Of a stretch of DNA of 64,000 nucleotides, positions 1 through 9,113 are shown in pieces; position 1 is the stretch's first letter, and every line of letters begins with the position of its first letter. This DNA comes from DATFVA01 sp963811905 (GTDB lineage Bacteria; Bacteroidota; Ignavibacteria; Ignavibacteriales; Ignavibacteriaceae), in NCBI GenBank assembly GCA_963811905.1, contig CAWETK010000007.1, positions 113,105 through 177,104 on the forward strand, given 5' to 3'. Below the pieces are notes generated by a model. That model saw only the letters and a program-made list of their open reading frames with translations. It ran no database searches and was not told the origin of the DNA. Made by a program: the position numbers and the translations under genes.

Positions 1-46
1 CATGCTTCAAGAAGTAAAAATCTTAAAACATACCTCGGCTGATTTA

Positions 47-715
47 ATGCGGATAATGCAGAATATAATTATCGCCCTGTTTTTATTGATTGCCGCAGCT
101 GTCTATACCGGTTGTTCATCCGCAACTTATTCTTCAAGATATGAAAAACATGATGATGATGATAATTCCGGTTCTGATCAGAGGTTTTCCGATGAAGAAA
201 ATAAGAATGTTTCCACGGATGAAGACGAGGATGAAATTCCTGCTGACCAGGGAATAGATATTTCTTCAGTAATGAAGCAGCTTAAATCGGACGGTTCAGA
301 AACCAGCCTTGAAGCCGATAACAGTACCACCAAAGAAAAATTGTTAATGGAGATAATTAAATACCTCAATACGCCCTACAAATACGGCGGAAATTCGACA
401 AACGGAATAGACTGTTCAGCTTTTACCCAAACTGTTTATCACAATGTTCTTTCAGTGGACCTGGATAGATCAGCAAGAGAACAGTACAGACAGGGAATAG
501 AGGTAATTAATAAGGATAGTCTGAAATTCGGCGACCTTGTTTTTTTTAACACCAGGCGAAGGGTAAAACCGGGCCATGTTGGTATCTATATAGGAGATGA
601 TTTATTTGCGCATGCCAGCTCACGGAACGGGGTTATTGTATCATCTCTGGATCAGGACTATTATTCCAAACGATTTATGGGGGGCAGGAGAATTGAAGAG
701 GAAAATATTTTTTAA
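47..715 (+). CDS. NlpC/P60 family lipoprotein, probable peptidoglycan endopeptidase
   Basis: A C-terminal NlpC/P60 domain (about residues 105-220) carries the catalytic Cys123 in G-I-D-C-S-A-F, His177 in G-H-V-G-I-Y-I-G and the third polar residue His189. Enzymes of this family cut peptide stems of peptidoglycan. The N-terminus is a lipoprotein signal peptide with lipobox V-Y-T-G-Cys23, so the protein should be anchored in a membrane facing the periplasm. Residues 30-70 are a very acidic linker rich in Asp, Glu and Ser. The frame stays open to base 2 and might begin earlier, but ATG 47 places a normal short n-region before the hydrophobic stretch. Upstream context is cut off by the window edge. 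Confidence 0.85.
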   Translation: MRIMQNIIIALFLLIAAAVYTGCSSATYSSRYEKHDDDDNSGSDQRFSDEENKNVSTDEDEDEIPADQGIDISSVMKQLKSDGSETSLEADNSTTKEKLLMEIIKYLNTPYKYGGNSTNGIDCSAFTQTVYHNVLSVDLDRSAREQYRQGIEVINKDSLKFGDLVFFNTRRRVKPGHVGIYIGDDLFAHASSRNGVIVSSLDQDYYSKRFMGGRRIEEENIF

Positions 716-842
716 CCATTCCTGTTAACTATGGTAATATAACATACCGCATTTTTATTCACTTAGGACTTAATTAAATTGAATTTAAAGATATATAAAC
801 CTGTCTGAGACAGTCGATTACATTTGATATAGAAAGGAAAAA

Positions 843-1706
843 ATGATCCGGCATTTCTCAGTTCTTTTAACATTCCTTCTCGTCTTATCTAATTTTTCAT
901 TTTCAAAAGATTTTGAAAACTTCGGAAAAGACACACTAAAGAGTACTTCTAATCAACCAGCGCCGCTGGAGTTAATAAAATATGATTTTAACAGAAGCCT
1001 TCAGGATGGCTGGAAGCTTTTAACCGCTCCGTCACATTTCTCAGGAAAAGATTGGGCTGTAACGGGAGCAATAGCGGGAGGGACTGCGCTGTCAATGCTG
1101 CTGGATAAGGATATACGAAAAGTTGTCAGGAGGAATCAGTCAAACTCGCTTGATGATATTACCAAACCGGCGATGTATTATGGCAGGGTTATACCTGCTG
1201 CTTCTTTATCGGCGGGTATATATGCCGCCGGGTTAATATTTAATGACAGGTCAGTTTCACTTACCGGAAGGCTGCTGGCTGAATCGCTTCTTTACGCAGG
1301 TACTATTAATATTTTACTCAAAATGCTGTTTTCGAGAAGCCGGCCATATAATAACGAGGGGAATACGGATTTTGGGAATTACGGCTTTGACAACTCTTAT
1401 TATTCATTACCTTCCGGGCATACAACTGTTGCTTTCACTGTTTCAACTGTCCTGGCTGAAAGAATTCAAAACGTATATGCGACAATAGGCTTATACAGCC
1501 TGGCCACCTTAACGGCATATCAGAGAATTTATTCAGACAATCACTGGTTTTCGGATACGGTTTTAGCTGCAGCTATAGGTATTTTTATCAGCAGGGCCGT
1601 AGTAAAGATGAACGAGAGTAGTGATCCATATGAAAGCAATAATCCGGATATCTCAGTCTACCCTGTGTCTGGAGGATATCGAATCGGTTTAAATTTCAGT
1701 TTTTAA
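843..1706 (+). CDS. PAP2 superfamily membrane-associated phosphatase with signal peptide
   Basis: All three motifs of the type 2 phosphatidic acid phosphatase family are visible: K160-x6-R167-P168, P-S-G-H (190-193, His is the nucleophile helper pair) and R228-x5-H234-x3-D238. These enzymes remove phosphate from lipid phosphates such as phosphatidic acid or undecaprenyl pyrophosphate. A cleavable signal peptide occupies residues 1-22, followed by several hydrophobic segments. The last ten residues end in Phe (G-L-N-F-S-F), reminiscent of a beta-barrel end strand, but a barrel is not evident. The start follows an A-A-A-G-G-A ribosome site 6 bases away. The substrate cannot be told from sequence. 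Confidence 0.88.
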   Translation: MIRHFSVLLTFLLVLSNFSFSKDFENFGKDTLKSTSNQPAPLELIKYDFNRSLQDGWKLLTAPSHFSGKDWAVTGAIAGGTALSMLLDKDIRKVVRRNQSNSLDDITKPAMYYGRVIPAASLSAGIYAAGLIFNDRSVSLTGRLLAESLLYAGTINILLKMLFSRSRPYNNEGNTDFGNYGFDNSYYSLPSGHTTVAFTVSTVLAERIQNVYATIGLYSLATLTAYQRIYSDNHWFSDTVLAAAIGIFISRAVVKMNESSDPYESNNPDISVYPVSGGYRIGLNFSF

Positions 1707-1717
1707 CTGTATTATAC

Positions 1718-1772
1718 AAAAAAAGGCTTGCCGCTTCTGACCAAAGTCAGGTTTAACGACAAGCCTTTTTAA
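1718..1772. terminator. Bidirectional intrinsic terminator between convergent genes
   Basis: Arms AAAAAGGCTTG (1720-1730) and CAAGCCTTTTT (1760-1770) are perfect complements, with an A-run before and a T-run after, so the hairpin can end transcription of the PAP2 gene from the left and of nrdJ from the right. Confidence 0.85.
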
Positions 1773-1789
1773 TTCTCTTATATTAAATC

Positions 1790-4700
1790 TTAGCTGCAGC
1801 CCGAGGTTGATCCGCATGTCATACATTTCAGACACGTACCGTTCCTGACCATCGTCATACTCTGACATTCAGTACAGATATCACCCGTGTATCCGGCTTC
1901 TATTGCTCTTCTAACCTTTGAGGTCATACTATTATTTACCTGAGCAAATCCTTCAGGATGTTTTGAATATTTAACTTCCTTTGAAGAATAATTATTAGGC
2001 TTATCCAGCTCTATTAATCTTTCACTAACTACTTCTTCGCTCTCAAACTCAGGCTCAATAATTTTCTTCACGATACTATGAGATGTTTTTGATTTTATTT
2101 CTGTATCTGCATGGGAAAGATCATTTCTACCGAGATACGTAACAGCCAGTTCCCTGAAAATGTAATCAATTACCGAAGTAGCCATTTTAATTTTTTCATT
2201 CCCGGAAACTATACCGCTGGGTTCAAAGCGGGTAAATACAAAGGCATCAACAAACTCTTCCAGAGGTACGCCATGCTGTAAACCAAGAGAAATGGAAATT
2301 GCAAAACAATTAAGCAAGCTCCGGAAAGCAGCGCCTTCTCTGTGCATATCGATAAATATTTCACCAAGCTGTCCGTTGTCATATTCCCCGGTCCTGATAT
2401 AGACCGACTGTCCGTTTATCTTTGCTTTCTGCGTATACCCGGTTCTTCTATCAGGCAGCCTTCTCCGTTTCGCGATATACCTGTGAATAATTTTTTCTGC
2501 AACTTTTACAATGTCGTTGTTTTCCTTATCCTCGAGTAAAGCTTCCAGTTCCTCGTCACTTACCGAGTTAAGCGGCTGGGATAATTTAGAACCATCCCGG
2601 TAAAGAGCATTCGCTTTAATTCCAAGTTTCCACGATTGTAAATAAGCATCTTTTATATCTTCCACAGTCGCCTGGTTAGGTAAATTAATCGTCTTGGAGA
2701 TTGCACCGGATATAAAAGGCTGAGCAGAAGCCATCATTTTAATGTGTGCATGGGAACGAATGAACCTGGTTCCTTTTTTCCCGCATTTATTAGCACAATC
2801 AAAAACAGGGTAGTGTTCGTGCCGCAGAAAGGGGGAGCCTTCAACCGTCATTGTACCGCAAACATAATCATTGGCTGACGCTATTTCCTGTTTTGAGAAT
2901 CCTAAAGCTGTAAGGAGATTGAAATCATACGAGTCAATATCGTCCTCAGGGATGTTCAACTTCTTTGTCAGGAAATCCACTCCCAGCGTGAACTTGTTGA
3001 ATGCAAAACTTAGTTCAAAAACGGATGGGAGTATGCGTTCAATCTTAGCAAGTGTTTCATCAGTAAAGCCCTTAGCCTTAAGGGATTCATGATTAATATA
3101 TGGACATCCGTCCAATGAGCCGGATCCTTTTGCATATCTTACAATTTCATTTATCTGGTCTTTATTATAACCGAGTCTTTCAAGTGCAGGGGGTATTGAC
3201 TGGTTGATGATTTTGAAATATCCGCCTCCAGCCAGTTTTTTGAATTTTACCAGAGCAAAGTCGGGTTCTACTCCTGTAGTATCACAATCCATAACCAGTC
3301 CGATCGTACCGGTTGGTGCAATAACAGTAACCTGTGCATTTCTGAAACCAAACTGATTTCCCATTTCAAGTGCAAGATCAGCATCCTCTCTTGCAGCCTT
3401 GAGTAAATCTGAGGGGCAGTGTTTGGGATTGATTCCAACCGGATATATAGATAAGCCTTCATATTCTTCACGAGGCACATTGTAAGCAGCTCTACGGTGA
3501 TTCCTAATCACTCTGAGCATAGACTCTTTATTTTTTTCGTATCTGCTGAAAGGTCCTGCTTCTTTTGCCATTTCTGCAGAAGCGGCGTAAGCTGTCATAT
3601 GCATAATTGCTGTCAATGCACCGCAAATCGCAAAACCTTCATTGCTATCGTAGGGTATTCCCTGGAGCATTAGTAAAGAGCCAAGATTGGCATAACCAAG
3701 GCCAAGAGTTCTGAAGTCGTAGCTCAGCTGTGCAATCTCCTTGCTCGGGAACTGAGCCATCAGGACACTGATTTCAAGAACAATCGTCCACAGCCTTGTT
3801 GCATGACGAAAAGAATCAATCTGAAACTGTCTGGTACCTGAGTCGTAAAATTTAACGAGATTTAATGATGCAAGATTGCATGCAGTATCATCGAGGAACA
3901 TGTATTCACTGCAGGGATTGGATGCTTTGATCTCCCCGTCATTCGGACATGTATGCCATTCATTTATTGTTGTATGGAACTGTGTTCCGGGATCTGCACA
4001 TGACCAGGCCGCATAACTGATTTCTTCGAATAATTCCCGTGCCTTGAGTGTTTTACAGGGTTTAGGTGTGCGGTTATCTTCTTTAGCTTTTTTCTTTTCT
4101 GTTCTCCAGTAAAGATTCCAATCGCCATCATTCTGTACAGCTTCCATGAACTGATTAGTGACACGGATTGAGTTATTGGAATTCTGTCCTGAGACCGTTG
4201 CATAAGCATCGGAGTTCCAATCAACATCATAGACCGGAAATTCTATTGATTTAAATCCGAGTTTCGCAAGCTGTATAACCCTTTCAATATAATTATTTGG
4301 AATCTGAGCCCTCCGGGCATCCAGAACCGCATTTTTTAATTTCTTGTTAAAATTCTTATTGAAACGATCATTCTCAGGATGTTCATCATAGCATGCTTTC
4401 ATTATAGCATTAAGATGGTAATTACATAATTTTGAACCTGAAACAAGTGCCGCAACTTTTTGTTCTTCAACTACTTTCCAGTTTATATATTCTTCGATAT
4501 CAGGATGATCAAGATCGAGAGTTACCATCTTAGCCGCACGGCGTGTTGTTCCGCCTGATTTAATTGCTCCTGCAGATCTATCTCCGATTTTAAGGAACGA
4601 CATCAAGCCAGATGATTTTCCTCCTCCGCTCAGCGGCTCATTAGCTCCTCTTAATTCGGAAAAGTTGGAACCGGTACCCGAACCATACTTAAAAAGTCTG

Positions 4701-5365
4701 GCTTCCCGAACCCAGAGGTCCATAATGCCGCCTTCATTAACCAGATCGTCACTGACCGACTGGATGAAGCACGCATGAGGCTGAGGATGGGTATAAGCAT
4801 CAGGTGAGGCTGTCAATTCTCCTGTTTTATAATCTACATAATAATGTCCCTGTGAAGGACCTGTGATTCCATAAGCCCAGTTCAGACCTGTATTAAACCA
4901 TTGAGGACTATTAGGTGCAGCCATCTGGTTAGCAAGCATATACATCATTTCATCGTAAAAAGCTTTTGCATCATCCTCGGTATCGAAATAATTAGCCTGC
5001 CATCCCCAATACGTCCAATTTCCGGCAAGTCGATGGAAAACCTGTCTCGCATCAGTCTCAGAAGAATGTCTTTCTTTTTCAGGAAGCTGTTCAAGTTTCT
5101 CAGTATCAGCTTTGGAGGGCTGAAGCCATGCAGGCACACCCTTTTCTCTGCTTTTTTTAAGAAGTTTAGGTACACCGGCTTTTCTGAAATATTTTTGTGC
5201 GATTATATCTGTGGCTACCTGTGACCACTGTGAAGGTACGAAAACATCTTCCATATGGAATACGATTGATCCATCAGGATTCTTTATTTCGCTGATCCTT
5301 TTCACAAAATCAAATGAAGATAAAGGATCTTCTCCGGCGGAAGTAAACAATCTTTTTATCTGCAT
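1790..5365 (-). CDS. nrdJ: Vitamin B12-dependent (class II) ribonucleoside-diphosphate reductase
   Basis: This 1191-residue protein is a full-length adenosylcobalamin-dependent ribonucleotide reductase, converting ribonucleotides to deoxyribonucleotides without oxygen. Recognisable RNR landmarks include the substrate-site segments N-S-P-Q-W-F-N-T-G near residue 150, A-C-F-I-Q-S-V near 195, the N-P-C-S-E-Y-M-F-L-D-D-T-A-C-N-L-A-S-L-N active-site segment near 485, and P-T-G-T-I-G near 690. The C-terminus ends in a zinc-ribbon-like cysteine cluster (C-T-E-C ... C-L-K-C-M-T-C-G ... C-S), which carries the re-reducing cysteines in this family. A GGAG ribosome site sits upstream. No cobalamin riboswitch or NrdR box was recognised in the leader. 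It implies cobalamin supply and growth at least partly without oxygen. Confidence 0.96.
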   Translation of the reverse strand: MQIKRLFTSAGEDPLSSFDFVKRISEIKNPDGSIVFHMEDVFVPSQWSQVATDIIAQKYFRKAGVPKLLKKSREKGVPAWLQPSKADTEKLEQLPEKERHSSETDARQVFHRLAGNWTYWGWQANYFDTEDDAKAFYDEMMYMLANQMAAPNSPQWFNTGLNWAYGITGPSQGHYYVDYKTGELTASPDAYTHPQPHACFIQSVSDDLVNEGGIMDLWVREARLFKYGSGTGSNFSELRGANEPLSGGGKSSGLMSFLKIGDRSAGAIKSGGTTRRAAKMVTLDLDHPDIEEYINWKVVEEQKVAALVSGSKLCNYHLNAIMKACYDEHPENDRFNKNFNKKLKNAVLDARRAQIPNNYIERVIQLAKLGFKSIEFPVYDVDWNSDAYATVSGQNSNNSIRVTNQFMEAVQNDGDWNLYWRTEKKKAKEDNRTPKPCKTLKARELFEEISYAAWSCADPGTQFHTTINEWHTCPNDGEIKASNPCSEYMFLDDTACNLASLNLVKFYDSGTRQFQIDSFRHATRLWTIVLEISVLMAQFPSKEIAQLSYDFRTLGLGYANLGSLLMLQGIPYDSNEGFAICGALTAIMHMTAYAASAEMAKEAGPFSRYEKNKESMLRVIRNHRRAAYNVPREEYEGLSIYPVGINPKHCPSDLLKAAREDADLALEMGNQFGFRNAQVTVIAPTGTIGLVMDCDTTGVEPDFALVKFKKLAGGGYFKIINQSIPPALERLGYNKDQINEIVRYAKGSGSLDGCPYINHESLKAKGFTDETLAKIERILPSVFELSFAFNKFTLGVDFLTKKLNIPEDDIDSYDFNLLTALGFSKQEIASANDYVCGTMTVEGSPFLRHEHYPVFDCANKCGKKGTRFIRSHAHIKMMASAQPFISGAISKTINLPNQATVEDIKDAYLQSWKLGIKANALYRDGSKLSQPLNSVSDEELEALLEDKENNDIVKVAEKIIHRYIAKRRRLPDRRTGYTQKAKINGQSVYIRTGEYDNGQLGEIFIDMHREGAAFRSLLNCFAISISLGLQHGVPLEEFVDAFVFTRFEPSGIVSGNEKIKMATSVIDYIFRELAVTYLGRNDLSHADTEIKSKTSHSIVKKIIEPEFESEEVVSERLIELDKPNNYSSKEVKYSKHPEGFAQVNNSMTSKVRRAIEAGYTGDICTECQSMTMVRNGTCLKCMTCGSTSGCS

Positions 5366-5892
5366 TAAAATGCTCCTGCGCTTAAAGTGAATATCGTATT
5401 GTTAATTTTCTGATCTGACTTGCAAATGATCTGTTCTTTAAAAGAAATGTTACTATAGAGTGGACAAGTTTTCCGGAAATATTTTAAATAAATATTGTTT
5501 TTCATTAAGGATAATTCGGATTGAATTTTTTTGTTGCGACTAAACTGAAACTAAAAAATTTTTTTCTGAAAAAAAATATGCGGGAGAAAAAAATTTTTAT
5601 TAACACATCTTTCTTTACAAACATTATCATAATTATTTACAAAAACAAAAAAGAAATTTTTTTAATTAATTTGCTTCTATCCATTCTTTTTTTACAAGTC
5701 TGCAGATAAAAGGTTTCATCAATTATTTATCTCTATTTTTATTTAACTTTTAAAGCATTAATCTGATCCTATATGCACTAATGTGATATTTCAACCGCCC
5801 ATAACATATACATGACGATGTAATGTTTAGGATAGTATTTTTGGATGCAATATTTGGTATGTTTTTAATCACTTAAAAACCAGGGAATAAAG
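5366..5892. other. AT-rich divergent intergenic region
   Basis: This 527-base gap separates the divergent nrdJ and ABC transporter genes. Bases 5521-5700 are extremely AT-rich with many A- and T-tracts of six or more, which should be bent and easily melted. A short open frame of 62 codons there is low-complexity and not credible. Promoters for both genes are expected here, but no clear consensus or riboswitch was recognised. Confidence 0.5.
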
Positions 5893-6813
5893 TTGACAGA
5901 CGAGAAAGTTATTGAAATAACAGAACTAAGCAAGGAATTTAAGGATGTTAAAGCTGTTAACAACCTGAGTCTGAATGTATACAGGGGAGATGTATTCGGG
6001 TTTCTCGGACCCAACGGGGCAGGTAAAAGCACAACGATCCGCATGATGCTGTCGCTCATAAATCCGAATCATGGAGAGATAAAAGTCTTCGGGAAATCAC
6101 TTAAAAAGGAAAGAACTTCAATACTAAAAAGAGTAGGTGCGATAGTTGAGAAACCCGATTTTTATGGCTACCTGAGTGCGTATAAAAACCTGGAAATCCT
6201 TGGCAGGATATCCGGAACAGATGTTTCACGTGCAAGGATAATGGAGGTGCTTGAGCTTGTGGGATTGGAAAAGAGATATCAAAGTAAAGTTAAAACTTTC
6301 TCACATGGAATGAAGCAAAGGCTGGGACTGGGGCAGGCGCTGCTTCATAATCCTGATCTCATAATTCTTGATGAACCTACAACCGGACTTGATCCCCAGG
6401 GAATGAAAGAGATCAGGGAGCTTATAATTCATCTCAGCAGAGATCAAAAGAAGACTCTATTTCTCAGTTCACACATTCTATACGAAGTGGAATTAGTAGC
6501 AAACAGGATGATCATTATTAATAAGGGAAAGACCGTGGTAGAGGGAGAAGTAAATGCACTCCTAAATATGAATAAACTTAAGGTAACTTTTGAAGTAAGT
6601 GATTCGGAAAAGGCAAAACAGATACTCGGGGAGACTGATTATATAAAGGACCTTGAATCTGTTGCGAATAATACTATGATCTTTTCTATGTCCTCAGACA
6701 GGGTGGCAGGTCTGAATAAATATTTTATTGAAAATAAAATCGAAGTTAGTGCCGTTATTCCGACAAGGTCACTCGAAGAATATTTCCTCAACATTACAGA
6801 GAAGGCTTCCTAA
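5893..6813 (+). CDS. ABC transporter ATP-binding protein (ABC-2 exporter type)
   Basis: The ATPase domain has Walker A G-P-N-G-A-G-K-S-T (39-47), a signature F-S-H-G-M-K-Q-R-L near 137, Walker B L-I-I-L-D-E-P-T-T-G-L-D-P near 155 and the H-loop S-S-H near 190. A C-terminal extension of about 90 residues follows, as in the CcmA/NatA/drug-exporter group. It energises the permease encoded directly behind it with no spacer (TAA followed at once by ATG). The start codon is TTG at 5893 behind CAGGGA. The cargo is unknown; the LolA-like third gene hints at envelope lipid or protein traffic, but this is inference. Confidence 0.93.
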   Translation: MTDEKVIEITELSKEFKDVKAVNNLSLNVYRGDVFGFLGPNGAGKSTTIRMMLSLINPNHGEIKVFGKSLKKERTSILKRVGAIVEKPDFYGYLSAYKNLEILGRISGTDVSRARIMEVLELVGLEKRYQSKVKTFSHGMKQRLGLGQALLHNPDLIILDEPTTGLDPQGMKEIRELIIHLSRDQKKTLFLSSHILYEVELVANRMIIINKGKTVVEGEVNALLNMNKLKVTFEVSDSEKAKQILGETDYIKDLESVANNTMIFSMSSDRVAGLNKYFIENKIEVSAVIPTRSLEEYFLNITEKAS

Positions 6814-7653
6814 ATGATTACGCTGATAAGGATAGAACTTTACAAGATCTTTAAAAAGTGGAGAACATATATCGGTTTCCTGGTAATCGCCGTAATCGTT
6901 CCTGTAATAAATTTTGCTATGCTGGCTGAAGGAGAAAAATCGCTCGACTTTATGACACGGAACCTGCAGCAATCATTCGTTTTTGTAGGAAATCTTCTGA
7001 ACGGCTACCTGATCTCGTATTTTATACTGACGAGTCTTGCTGTTCACATTCCCTTTTTAATTGCCCTGGTAGCAGGTGATTTACTTGCCGGCGAAGCTAC
7101 TGCAGGTACATACAGACTTCTGATTACCCGTCCTGTCTCTCGAATTAAGATCGTCACTTCGAAGTTCATTGCAGGTATGATCTATTCGAACCTCCTTGTC
7201 CTCTGGCTTGCGGTTATGAGCCTAGGGATAGGGATATTGATTTTCGGAGTAGGTGAACTAATAGTAATAAAGAGCAGCGGGATAATAATATTTGCGAAAA
7301 ACGATATAGTCTGGAGATTTATTATTGCATACGGTTTTGCAGCTCTAAGCATGGCGGTGGTTACCGCATTAGCTTTCTTTTTTTCCTCACTTGTCGAAAA
7401 TGCAATCGGCCCGATTGTTTCAACAATGGCTGTAATTATAGTTTTTCTTATCCTATCTGCACTACCCATAGATTTTTTCAGAAATATTGAGCCATATCTT
7501 TTCACCTCTTATATGTCGTCCTGGAGAGACCTTTTTGAGGATCCCGTAGATTATGCCGGTTTTTTTAAGGCCATCATTATCTTAAGCGGACACATTATTA
7601 TACTATTTACAATTACCGCCTGGATATTTAAAAGGAAAGATATTCTTTCCTGA
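6814..7653 (+). CDS. ABC transporter permease, ABC-2 type
   Basis: The 279-residue protein has about six hydrophobic segments (first near residues 20-38, others near 75-95, 115-140, 165-190, 195-215 and 250-270) arranged as in ABC-2 family permeases. The cytoplasmic segment D-L-L-A-G-E-A-T-A-G-T-Y-R-L-L-I-T-R-P after the second helix is typical of the family. It forms the membrane channel for the ATPase encoded immediately upstream; the two genes abut exactly and are surely co-transcribed. The transported substrate is not predictable. Confidence 0.9.
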   Translation: MITLIRIELYKIFKKWRTYIGFLVIAVIVPVINFAMLAEGEKSLDFMTRNLQQSFVFVGNLLNGYLISYFILTSLAVHIPFLIALVAGDLLAGEATAGTYRLLITRPVSRIKIVTSKFIAGMIYSNLLVLWLAVMSLGIGILIFGVGELIVIKSSGIIIFAKNDIVWRFIIAYGFAALSMAVVTALAFFFSSLVENAIGPIVSTMAVIIVFLILSALPIDFFRNIEPYLFTSYMSSWRDLFEDPVDYAGFFKAIIILSGHIIILFTITAWIFKRKDILS

Positions 7654-7677
7654 AGATATTCAGACCAGGAGATATAA

Positions 7678-8376
7678 ATGAAAAACTTATTATTATTCAT
7701 ATTATTTACCTCAGGCTGTCTGGCGCAAAGCCTTAAACCTGAGGATATTCTTGATAAGGTTAAAAACAATTTTTCAAGGGTGAGTGATTACGAGGTAAGT
7801 GTAAATATTAAGGTTGATGTTAATTTCCTAAAGGTTCCTGAGACTCATGCCAGGATATTCTATAAGCAGCCTGATAAGATCAAATTAAAATCGGAAGGAT
7901 TCGCATTACTGCCAAAGGAAGGTCTTGATTTTTCGCCATACAGTTTTTTAGAAGGTGATTATACAGCAATCTTCGACAAAGAAAATGAAATCGGGGGTAA
8001 TCCCTGCTACCTGATAAAGATAATTCCTTTGGGAGACAAAGGAGATCTCATTCTCTCCACCTTATGGATAGATAAAAGCCAGTATATCATCAGAAAAATA
8101 GAGTCAACTACAAAATCAAACGGGACGTTCACGATTGATCTGAAATATGATAATGGTTTAAAATATCCTCTGCCGTCTTCAATGGTATTCAGCTTTAATG
8201 TACAAAAGATGCAGATGCCTAAGGAAATTACCGGGGACATGACCGATGAAACTAATGAAGAAAAGGGAAAACAGAATAAAAGCAAGACCACTGCAGGTAA
8301 AGTGTATATTAATTATTCAGATTATAAGGTTAATTCCGGGCTACCTGATAGTTTATTTACAGATGAGAAAAAATAA
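7678..8376 (+). CDS. LolA/outer-membrane lipoprotein-sorting-like periplasmic protein
   Basis: After a signal peptide (residues 1-17, ending near C-L-A-Q) the protein shows the alternating strands of the LolA/LppM/RseB-like fold: A-R-I-F-Y-K-Q-P-D-K-I-K-L-K, then L-W-I-D-K-S-Q-Y-I-I-R-K-I-E, as in proteins that bind lipids or lipoproteins in the periplasm. A Lys/Glu/Asn-rich insert lies around residues 185-205. It follows the ABC permease by 24 bases in the same direction, so an envelope export role shared with that transporter is plausible but not shown. Confidence 0.65.
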   Translation: MKNLLLFILFTSGCLAQSLKPEDILDKVKNNFSRVSDYEVSVNIKVDVNFLKVPETHARIFYKQPDKIKLKSEGFALLPKEGLDFSPYSFLEGDYTAIFDKENEIGGNPCYLIKIIPLGDKGDLILSTLWIDKSQYIIRKIESTTKSNGTFTIDLKYDNGLKYPLPSSMVFSFNVQKMQMPKEITGDMTDETNEEKGKQNKSKTTAGKVYINYSDYKVNSGLPDSLFTDEKK

Positions 8377-8410
8377 GAGGCTGGAGTTGTTTCCAGCCTC
8401 AGGAAATGAT
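8377..8410 (-). terminator. Intrinsic terminator for the minus-strand beta-barrel gene
   Basis: GAGGCTGGA (8377-8385) pairs with TCCAGCCTC (8392-8400). Read on the minus strand the hairpin is followed by TTATTTTTT, giving a good terminator for the gene ending at 8416. On the plus strand no T-run follows, but the hairpin begins right at the stop codon of the LolA-like gene. Confidence 0.7.
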
Positions 8411-8415
8411 CTAAT

Positions 8416-8994
8416 TTAAAGCGCGATCTGCACACCGCCGTTAACACCAAGAAAGTCTGTATTTCCGCCGTCGGTTGTGATAATATTATATTTTAAGTTG
8501 AAATCTAAATCTGTTGTCTGACTTAAATGATACCTGAAACCGAATAAAGGGTCTAAACCGAATTTTGAGCTTGAATGATCAACAGTTGTAGTAGTATTCC
8601 CTTCTACCATGGTTCTTGAGTAAGTAAGAAAATGCAATCCGAGTTCAGCTCCTAAGTAAGGATGAAAATCTCCTCTTCCAAGATAGTACCTGATTCCCAG
8701 CAAAACAGGAACATCTGAAAAGGAGTAATCCCAATTACTTGGAAGCTCACCAGAAGCACCGAAATGATTATATCCAATGGAGCCTGTGAAAGCCAATGGA
8801 GAATTCTGCCAGTATTCAAAAGTTCCGTTCAGCCCATAACCGGCTGACGCCGAATTAGCAAAATCTCCTGTAGGTACTTCTATTCCTGCCTGCAGAGTCA
8901 AACGCATCTGAGGTTCTCTTTCATGCATCTGTGCGAAAACAGCTGCTGTAAAAAACAATAAAGCAATTGCTATAATTTTCGAAACGTAACGCAT
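8416..8994 (-). CDS. Outer-membrane beta-barrel protein
   Basis: A 192-residue protein with a signal peptide (about residues 1-21, cut after V-F-A-Q) followed by alternating amphipathic strands rich in Gly, Tyr, Phe and Asn (for example Y-G-L-N-G-T-F-E-Y-W, F-T-G-S-I-G-Y-N-H-F, V-L-L-G-I-R-Y-Y-L-G). It ends in G-V-Q-I-A-L, a terminal hydrophobic strand. This is the pattern of small OmpA/OmpX-like eight-stranded barrels. Its role (porin, adhesion, structure) cannot be told. It is transcribed alone. Confidence 0.75.
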   Translation of the reverse strand: MRYVSKIIAIALLFFTAAVFAQMHEREPQMRLTLQAGIEVPTGDFANSASAGYGLNGTFEYWQNSPLAFTGSIGYNHFGASGELPSNWDYSFSDVPVLLGIRYYLGRGDFHPYLGAELGLHFLTYSRTMVEGNTTTTVDHSSSKFGLDPLFGFRYHLSQTTDLDFNLKYNIITTDGGNTDFLGVNGGVQIAL

Positions 8995-9113
8995 CTTTTC
9001 ACCTTATTTTATTCATAATTTGATTCGCTGAATAAAATAAAGGGAGATAGAAGGCCTCACGCTGATATGACGCACAATAAAAATTTATGTGAGGAGAATT
9101 TTTTTAACAGAAA

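Noticed and set aside
5366..5520. Cobalamin riboswitch or NrdR box before nrdJ
   Set aside because: No B12 box or paired NrdR consensus was seen in the leader, though B12 dependence made it worth looking for.
5521..5709. A 62-codon frame in the AT-rich gap
   Set aside because: Almost only Lys, Phe, Asn and Ile from A/T tracts; no ribosome site.
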